DNA from: JAGNZR01 sp051652785
GTDB taxonomy: Bacteria > Fusobacteriota > Fusobacteriia > Fusobacteriales > Fusobacteriaceae
DNA: 19,998 bases
Direction: 5' to 3'
Assembly: GCA_051652785.1 (NCBI GenBank)
Contig: JBOFUX010000063.1
Location: 1-19,998, forward strand
Under the pieces are notes generated by a model. The model was given only the letters and a program-made list of their open reading frames with translations, was not told the origin of the DNA and did no database searches. Made by a program: the position numbers and the translations under genes. Numbering within the stretch: the stretch's first letter is position 1; each line of letters begins with the position of its first letter. This document shows, in pieces, positions 15,637 through 19,998 of this stretch.

Positions 15637-16650
15637 ATGATAACAAGAGAAAAAATAAATACTTATAAAGTGAAAGAACTAATAGAAAAATATCCATTTT
15701 TAAGTGAATTTATAGAGTCAAATTTATTTGGTATAAAAATTAATCAAGATAAAAATCTTGAAAATTCTCTCTTTGAAATAAGTGAAAATATTTTAGAGGA
15801 TAAGTCACTAGATTTAGAAGTATTTATTCTATCTTTAGTAGTATTTACAAATCAGATGATAGAGTTTTTAGGTATTAGTGAAAATCAAGTAAATGATATT
15901 ACTATTGTTGCAGGAATTAACAAATTAGGTAAAAAGGAAAATTTTGATACTCTAACTATTAAAAAAGGAGAAATAATAGCGATTGTAGGTCCAACGGGCT
16001 CAGGAAAAAGCAGACTTCTAGCAGATATTGAATGGGGAGCAAAAAAAGATACACCGACCAAAAGAACAATACTTATAAACGGAGAAATATTAGATACAAA
16101 AACAAGATTGTCTTCAAGCAATAAATTAGTAGCACAACTTTCACAAAATATGAATTTTGTTATGGATTTATCTGTAGGTGAATTTATAGAATTACATGCA
16201 AATAGTAGATTAATTGAAAATACAGCTAATATAATTGAAAAAATATTCAAACAAGCTAATGATTTAGCAGGAGAACCTTTCACTTTAGAAACTCCTATAA
16301 CAAGTTTAAGTGGTGGACAATCAAGAGCACTTATGATAGCAGATACGGCTATTTTAAGTACATCTCCAATTGTTTTAATAGATGAAATTGAAAATGCTGG
16401 AATAGATAGAAAAAAAGCATTAGATTTATTAATAGGAAATGAGAAAATAGTTTTAATGTCAACTCATGATCCCATATTAGCTCTTATGGCTGATAAAAGA
16501 ATTATTATTTCTAATGGAGGTATAGATAAAATAATGAATATAACTAATGAGGAGAAAAAACTTTTATTTGAACTTCAAAAAATTGATGGTGTTTTGCAAG
16601 ATATGAAAAACAAATTAAGATTGGGTAAAAAAATAGAATTTTTCTCTTAA
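15637..16650 (+). CDS. Soluble ABC ATPase with an extra N-terminal helical domain
   Basis: 337 residues. Residues about 8-75 (YKVKELIEKYPFLSEFIES, then a helical stretch to VVFTNQM) resemble the DUF1858-like start of the first operon gene. A complete ABC nucleotide-binding domain follows: Walker A GPTGSGKS (118-125), a Gln-containing region near 157-170, signature LSGGQ (224-228), Walker B IVLIDE (245-250) and H-loop His277 (STHDP). The insert between Walker A and signature is short. There are no membrane segments and no permease gene in the window, so it may act on a soluble partner rather than a transporter. It could still pair with an unlinked permease. It is the third gene of the operon, 2 bp behind the GTPase, and ends with a helical tail. 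Confidence 0.8.
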   Translation: MITREKINTYKVKELIEKYPFLSEFIESNLFGIKINQDKNLENSLFEISENILEDKSLDLEVFILSLVVFTNQMIEFLGISENQVNDITIVAGINKLGKKENFDTLTIKKGEIIAIVGPTGSGKSRLLADIEWGAKKDTPTKRTILINGEILDTKTRLSSSNKLVAQLSQNMNFVMDLSVGEFIELHANSRLIENTANIIEKIFKQANDLAGEPFTLETPITSLSGGQSRALMIADTAILSTSPIVLIDEIENAGIDRKKALDLLIGNEKIVLMSTHDPILALMADKRIIISNGGIDKIMNITNEEKKLLFELQKIDGVLQDMKNKLRLGKKIEFFS

Positions 16651-16766
16651 AAATAGAGGTAATGGTCTATATTTGTGAATTCTAATTATCTAAAATTTTA
16701 TTTTTTTATAAAAATATTGATTTTCTAGTAATCTTGGAGTAATATATTAAAAAGAATGTTTTAAAA

Positions 16767-16790
16767 AAGTTTAAAATAAATTTTAAACTT
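16767..16790. repeat. 11-bp-arm palindrome upstream of the TSUP gene
   Basis: AAGTTTAAAAT (16767-16777) and ATTTTAAACTT (16780-16790) are exact reverse complements around AA. Only the minus strand has a T-run after it (16761-16766 region), and no leftward gene needs terminating. An operator is a possible alternative, because it lies 45 bp ahead of the gene. A weak TTGAAA-17-TTTTAT promoter-like sequence starts at its right edge (16790). The rest of the gap 16651-16834 shows nothing else. Confidence 0.45.
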
Positions 16791-16834
16791 GAAAATTGAA
16801 TAGCTAGGATATTTTATAAAAACAGGAGGATCAA

Positions 16835-17620
16835 ATGGAACTTTTATGTTTTTTTATATGTGCTGGAGCTTCTATTTTAGGAGCAATAAGTGGTGTTGGT
16901 GGTGGAGTTATTATAAAACCTATTTTAGATGCTATTGGAATAATGGATGTATCAGCTATTAGTTTTTTATCGGGTTGTACAGTTTTAGGTATGACTATTG
17001 TGACTCTTTATAAAAATAATAGACTAGGGATAAAACCTGAAAAAAAAAGAGGAACTTCTTTAGCTATTGGTGCTTCATTAGGCGGACTTTTAGGCAAAGA
17101 AGTATTTGATTGGCTTAAAGCCTATAGTGGTAATTCTCAAATTGTAGGAGCAGCACAGTCTTTTACTTTGGCACTTATAACTATTGGGGTTTTAATATTC
17201 ACAATTAAAAAATCTAAAATAGTGCCTTATAATGTTAAAAGTATGAAAATCTCTTTAGCAATTGGATTTTTTTTAGGAGCATTTTCATCATTTTTAGGGA
17301 TAGGAGGAGGACCAATTAACTTAATGGTTTTGTATTTATTTTTTGGTCTTAATTCTAAAGATGCCGCATTAAATTCAATATATATAATTTTTTTCTCTCA
17401 AGGTGTAAGTGTTATTCAAAGCTTAGTTAAAGGGATACCAGATTTTTCATGGTTAGTTTTTATTTTTATGGTAGCAGGAGGAGTATTTGGAGGAGTATTT
17501 GGTCCAATGATTTCAAGCAAACTTTCTTTAAAAGGTGTTGATAAAATATATTTAGGTATGGTTATTGGAATAATTTTAATTAGTTTTTATAATGGATTTA
17601 ATTATTTAGAGGTGTTATAA
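16835..17620 (+). CDS. TSUP (TauE/SafE) family membrane permease
   Basis: 261 residues, usual for the family, with about eight hydrophobic segments in two homologous halves. Each half carries the TSUP hallmark: GAISGVGGGVIIKPIL (about 17-32) and FLGIGGGPINLMVLYLFFG (near 155-173). The family moves sulfite, sulfoacetate, taurine-derived sulfite, thiosulfate or other small anions across the inner membrane; the substrate cannot be read from sequence. AGGAGGATCAA precedes the ATG. A 184-bp gap with a palindrome separates it from the ABC ATPase, so it may have its own promoter or belong to the same transcript. Its neighbour downstream is DUF1847, 80 bp away. A link to sulfur-compound handling is possible but not shown. 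Confidence 0.85.
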   Translation: MELLCFFICAGASILGAISGVGGGVIIKPILDAIGIMDVSAISFLSGCTVLGMTIVTLYKNNRLGIKPEKKRGTSLAIGASLGGLLGKEVFDWLKAYSGNSQIVGAAQSFTLALITIGVLIFTIKKSKIVPYNVKSMKISLAIGFFLGAFSSFLGIGGGPINLMVLYLFFGLNSKDAALNSIYIIFFSQGVSVIQSLVKGIPDFSWLVFIFMVAGGVFGGVFGPMISSKLSLKGVDKIYLGMVIGIILISFYNGFNYLEVL

Positions 17621-17628
17621 AATATAAT

Positions 17629-17700
17629 GGGGGGTGAAAACTGTTACTTACTATTATGGATAAGAAGTTAAAGAGCTAATACGAGATAACAGTTGTTAAG
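17629..17700 (+). promoter_or_regulatory. Hairpin leader that may bring a distant Shine-Dalgarno to the DUF1847 start
   Basis: No SD lies directly before the ATG at 17701 (GTTGTTAAG). A strong SD-like GGGGGGTGA is at 17629-17637. AACTGTTA (17639-17646) pairs exactly with TAACAGTT (17687-17694), extended by CTT (17647-17649) with GAG (17683-17685) and one bulged A. Folding would remove 56 nt and leave about 7 nt between SD and ATG, a normal distance. A short frame from ATG 17627 (14 codons, ending at TAA 17669-17671) also crosses the region. Confidence 0.45.
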
Positions 17701-18324
17701 ATGAGTATTTGTGCTAAATGTGTTACAAGAGGTTGTGTAACAAAAGATGAGAGTAAAATGCCTAAAAAAATATGTCCAAGTAGGAATGAAGAGATTCTAA
17801 AAAAATCAAAAGCTATGCATACTGGGGAAGATTTAATAATTGCTGTTCAAGCTGCTTTAGTTGAAGCAGCGGGGAAGACCAACTGGACTAGAGTGGAGGA
17901 AACAATAGCTTTTGCCAAAAATTGTAATTATAAAAAAATTGGAGTAGCTTTTTGTACAGGATTACATGAAGAATCAAAAATATTTGTAAAAATATTAGAA
18001 CATCATGGATTAGAAGTAGTTTCGATCGTTTGTAAAACTGGATCAGTATTAAAAGGATTTTTAGGAATTCCTCAAGAAGAAAAAGAAACCTATATAAAAA
18101 ATGATATAATGTGCAATCCAATAGGTCAAGCATTAGCTTTAAATGAATTAAATACAGATTTAAATGTTTTATTTGGTTTGTGCGTAGGGCATGATACGTT
18201 ATTTCTTAAGCATTCCAAGGCACCTGTGACAGTTTTTGCAGTTAAAGATAGAGTTTTATGTCATAATCCAGTAGCAGCTATTTATCAAGCGGATGCTTAC
18301 TATAAAAAGAAAATGTTTAAATAG
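17701..18324 (+). CDS. DUF1847 Cys-rich putative metal-binding protein
   Basis: 207 residues. The family opens with a Cys cluster, here Cys4, Cys7, Cys12 and Cys25 (ICAKCVTRGC and KICPSRNEE), followed by a Rossmann-like region with more Cys: VAFCTGLHEES, VSIVCKTGS, IMCNPIGQALALNE, LFGLCVGHDTLFLKHS and RVLCHNPVAAIY. It is annotated widely as a putative metal-binding protein of anaerobes; its function is unknown to me. The ATG at 17701 matches the family's start just before the first CxxC, but it lacks a local ribosome-binding site and sits behind a hairpin. No terminator follows; the tmRNA promoter's -35 box begins two bases after the stop, so read-through into ssrA is possible. Cytoplasmic by lack of signal or membrane segments. 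Confidence 0.85.
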   Translation: MSICAKCVTRGCVTKDESKMPKKICPSRNEEILKKSKAMHTGEDLIIAVQAALVEAAGKTNWTRVEETIAFAKNCNYKKIGVAFCTGLHEESKIFVKILEHHGLEVVSIVCKTGSVLKGFLGIPQEEKETYIKNDIMCNPIGQALALNELNTDLNVLFGLCVGHDTLFLKHSKAPVTVFAVKDRVLCHNPVAAIYQADAYYKKKMFK

Positions 18325-18325
18325 G

Positions 18326-18354
18326 TTGAGAATGATAATAATATATGATATAAT
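18326..18354 (+). promoter_or_regulatory. Promoter of ssrA
   Basis: TTGAGA (18326-18331), a 17-bp spacer and TATAAT (18349-18354) are the best sigma-70 match in the window. The predicted start, near 18361, leaves a short 5' leader removed by RNase P from the mature end at 18375. Confidence 0.75.
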
Positions 18355-18374
18355 CAATTGAAAAGACAAAATAT

Positions 18375-18722
18375 GGGGATGTAAAGGTTTCGACGGGGTT
18401 GTTATGCTATAAATAGCAAGTCAGGTTGACCGCTGTGAGAGGTTAACTCATCTTTTAGATGACAATAATAATTACGCTTTAGCTGCCTAGTTGCAGCTTG
18501 CCTCTAGTATTTCTATTCTGTAAGAGATACTAACCGAGGTATAACCCAAATACAGATTACCTATTCGGACTCCTTTAAAGTCATAGGGACATCTCAAAGG
18601 ATAGCTCTTATTTACCTTGTTTACAGGCGGAATTTGAGTGAAATCTAATTGTAAACTAAACTTGTAGAAGTTTATAGTAGTAGCAGTTTCGGACATGGGT
18701 TCGATTCCCATCATCTCCACCA
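18375..18722 (+). ncRNA. ssrA: Transfer-messenger RNA (tmRNA)
   Basis: The 348-nt gene has all tmRNA marks. The tRNA-like acceptor stem is GGGGATG (18375-18381) with CATCTCC (18712-18718), followed by an encoded ACCA (18719-18722). The conserved 5' segment GGTTTCGACGGGG and the T-arm GGGTTCGATTCCC are present. The tag frame ends in DDNNNYALAA and TAG at 18488-18490; the resume codon may be GAT 18458 or a few codons upstream, for example CAT 18449. tmRNA with SmpB rescues stalled ribosomes and marks products for proteolysis through the ALAA end. Its 3' end is intact although an integrated element begins directly after it. Confidence 0.95.
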
Positions 18723-19998
18723 CACTTATCAATGACAGTGAAAAGCAAGTTTAAATTTACTTGGATATTGTCATTATCTATTTTTATACTCTCAATGAAA
18801 ATATTTACAACATTCTTTATTAATATTATGTCTTTTGATTCTAAATCAGTAGACATTTTTTTTATATACTTTTTTATTTTATCCTTATCTAAAAAATTTT
18901 TTTCTATTTTGATATTACTTTTTTTTATTTGGGCTTTAGCAAGTTGCATTTCTAATTCACTATTTTTTTTATCATATATTTCTTCAAGTAATTTTCCAAT
19001 CAAATATCTTTCTAAAATAGCTTCCATTTTCTTTTTTATTATTTCTTCTTCTCTATCAAGTTTAACAATTTGGTCATGCATAGTTTCATCATTTATTTTT
19101 AAATATTCATAAATTTTATCTGCTATTTCTTCAAGAATTTCTTTTTTTAGTATATTATCTTTAATTTCTTTAAAAACATGAGCCTCTAATATCTCTTTTC
19201 TTATAGATTTGCAATCACATACGCATACTTTGTTTTTTCTATTCATGCAGTAATACCCCCGCGATATACTTTTGTTTCTGTTTACACTTCTATGACCTCC
19301 TGCATAGTTACCGCCACAAACACCACAAGTGATTAATCCGCTTAAATAATAATTGCCTTTTGTTTCATGCTTTACATTTCTTTTTCTAGTTAAGAATTTA
19401 TTAGTAACAGCTTTAAACATCTCTTTTTCAATTATAGATGGAATACCATTTTCAATTCTAATTTCTTTATTTGTATTATTTCCTTTTTTATCTTTTTTAC
19501 CATAAATATAATTACCAATATATTTCTCATTTAACAAAGTATCTCTAATAGAAACTTTATTAAAATTATTTCCTCTCTTATTTTTTAATCCACAATCGTT
19601 TAATTTTTTAGCTATTTGAACATAACCTAACCCCTCTAAAGCATGTTTAAAAATATTTCTAACAATCTCAGCTTCTTCTTCATTGATTATATATTTCTTA
19701 TCTTTTACATCATATCCTAAAGGTGGTATTCCACCGTTGTGTAAACATTGTAAAGCATTTTCATTTAAACCTTTTTTTACTTCTCTTGCTAAATTTAAAG
19801 AGTAATACTCTGCCATTCCCTCTAGAACAGACTCCATCATAGCAGACTCTGGAGAATCATCTAAATTCTCCAGGACTGATATAACCCTAACACCATTATC
19901 TTTAAGCTTCTTTTTAGCAATTGCAGAATCATATCTACTTCTTGAAAATCTATCTAGCTTGTGGACAAGGACACCATCAAAATTATTATTTTTAGAAT
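18656..19998 (-). CDS. Large serine recombinase (5' partial; C-terminus runs into tmRNA)
   Basis: The frame is open to the right edge, so the N-terminus with the catalytic Ser lies outside the window; an internal ATG at 19840 is not the start. Visible parts: the catalytic-domain helix region HKLDRFSRSRYD and VRVISVLENLDDSPESAMM near 19880-19960, the helix ESVLEGMAEYYSLNLAREV, a recombinase domain (GIPPLGYDVKDKKYIINEEE, RDTLLNEKYIGNYIYG), a zinc ribbon (CGVCGG and YYCMNR, then CVCDC), and a long Lys/Glu-rich coiled coil. It catalyses integration and excision of its element. The last codons after FTVIDK are antisense to tmRNA bases 18656-18722, giving an end (GNRTHVRNCYYYKLLQV) that depends on the attachment junction. 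Confidence 0.88.
   Translation of the reverse strand, partial: SKNNNFDGVLVHKLDRFSRSRYDSAIAKKKLKDNGVRVISVLENLDDSPESAMMESVLEGMAEYYSLNLAREVKKGLNENALQCLHNGGIPPLGYDVKDKKYIINEEEAEIVRNIFKHALEGLGYVQIAKKLNDCGLKNKRGNNFNKVSIRDTLLNEKYIGNYIYGKKDKKGNNTNKEIRIENGIPSIIEKEMFKAVTNKFLTRKRNVKHETKGNYYLSGLITCGVCGGNYAGGHRSVNRNKSISRGYYCMNRKNKVCVCDCKSIRKEILEAHVFKEIKDNILKKEILEEIADKIYEYLKINDETMHDQIVKLDREEEIIKKKMEAILERYLIGKLLEEIYDKKNSELEMQLAKAQIKKSNIKIEKNFLDKDKIKKYIKKMSTDLESKDIILIKNVVNIFIESIKIDNDNIQVNLNLLFTVIDKCGGDDGNRTHVRNCYYYKLLQV
18723..19998. mobile_element. Left end of an element integrated at the 3' end of ssrA
   Basis: Directly after the encoded CCA of tmRNA, host sequence gives way to a recombinase gene pointing back toward ssrA. 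That is the usual layout of an integrative element or prophage using ssrA as its attachment site. The window ends inside the recombinase, so cargo, the far end and the second att copy are not visible. Whether it is a prophage or a conjugative element cannot be decided here. Confidence 0.75.
18731..18785 (+). terminator. Possible tmRNA terminator supplied by the element
   Basis: AATGACA (18731-18737) pairs with TGTCATT (18769-18775), and CAAGT (18746-18750) with ACTTG (18759-18763) nested inside; TATCTATTTTT follows. It begins 9 bases after the tmRNA CCA, inside the recombinase frame on the other strand, and could stop rightward transcription into the element. Confidence 0.4.

Noticed and set aside
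15885..16283. 132-residue minus-strand frame inside the ABC ATPase
   Set aside because: It overlaps a gene with full Walker and signature motifs and has no ribosome-binding site or family resemblance.
18487..18732. 81-residue minus-strand frame opposite tmRNA containing GIEPMSETAT
   Set aside because: It is the antisense of the tmRNA body and T-arm; this kind of frame is a familiar spurious product over tRNA-like genes.
18732..19112. 126-residue plus-strand hydrophobic frame
   Set aside because: It is the reverse of the recombinase coiled coil; Lys/Glu codons read backward give Phe/Ser/Ile-rich protein.
1..19998. CRISPR array or clustered direct repeats
   Set aside because: No series of regularly spaced repeats is visible; the only exact tandem repeat noticed is the 18-bp pair at 13699-13734.

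Overview
The window is very AT-rich, with A/T-ending codons, strong Shine-Dalgarno sites and an anaerobic gene set ([FeFe] hydrogenase, MurNAc PTS, Xaa-His dipeptidase, DUF1847). This fits a fermentative anaerobe, most likely Fusobacteriota (Fusobacterium or Cetobacterium type). An AT-rich Bacillota host cannot be excluded from this sequence alone.

Layout. 1-604: the tail of a probable secreted or fimbrial subunit, then a decayed gene and a terminator. 605-4065 (minus): MurNAc uptake and catabolism in the order murQ, murP-like PTS EIIBC and an RpiR-family regulator, followed by a small YwbE-family gene. 4288-4464 (plus): a 58-residue exported peptide with its own terminator. 4560-6060 (plus): a promoter, a structured 5' leader and the Mg2+ transporter mgtE, ending at a perfect 22-bp-arm bidirectional terminator. 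6294-9775 (minus): a Ca2+-type P-ATPase whose stop overlaps the start of an RlmA-like 23S rRNA methyltransferase. 9943-11874 (minus): a [FeFe] hydrogenase with an SLBB/NuoF-tail-like front end. 12035-13489 (minus): pepD.

13601-18324 (plus) is the most unusual region. A perfect FNR/CRP-type palindrome sits at about -42 of a predicted promoter. It drives three tightly packed genes: a solute-binding-protein-like protein without a signal peptide and with a DUF1858-like N-terminal domain, a UreG/HypB-like GTPase with Cys/His metal motifs, and an ABC ATPase that also has an extra DUF1858-like N-terminal region. No permease gene is present. A TSUP-family permease and a Cys-rich DUF1847 protein follow. 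I propose a cytoplasmic metal-handling or metalloenzyme-maturation system, possibly linked to nitrosative or redox stress. This is inference.

18326-19998: the tmRNA gene (ssrA) with its own promoter, then the left end of an integrated element. The element's large serine recombinase is transcribed toward ssrA, and its reading frame runs antisense into the last 67 nt of the tmRNA gene. The recombinase and the element continue beyond the right edge.
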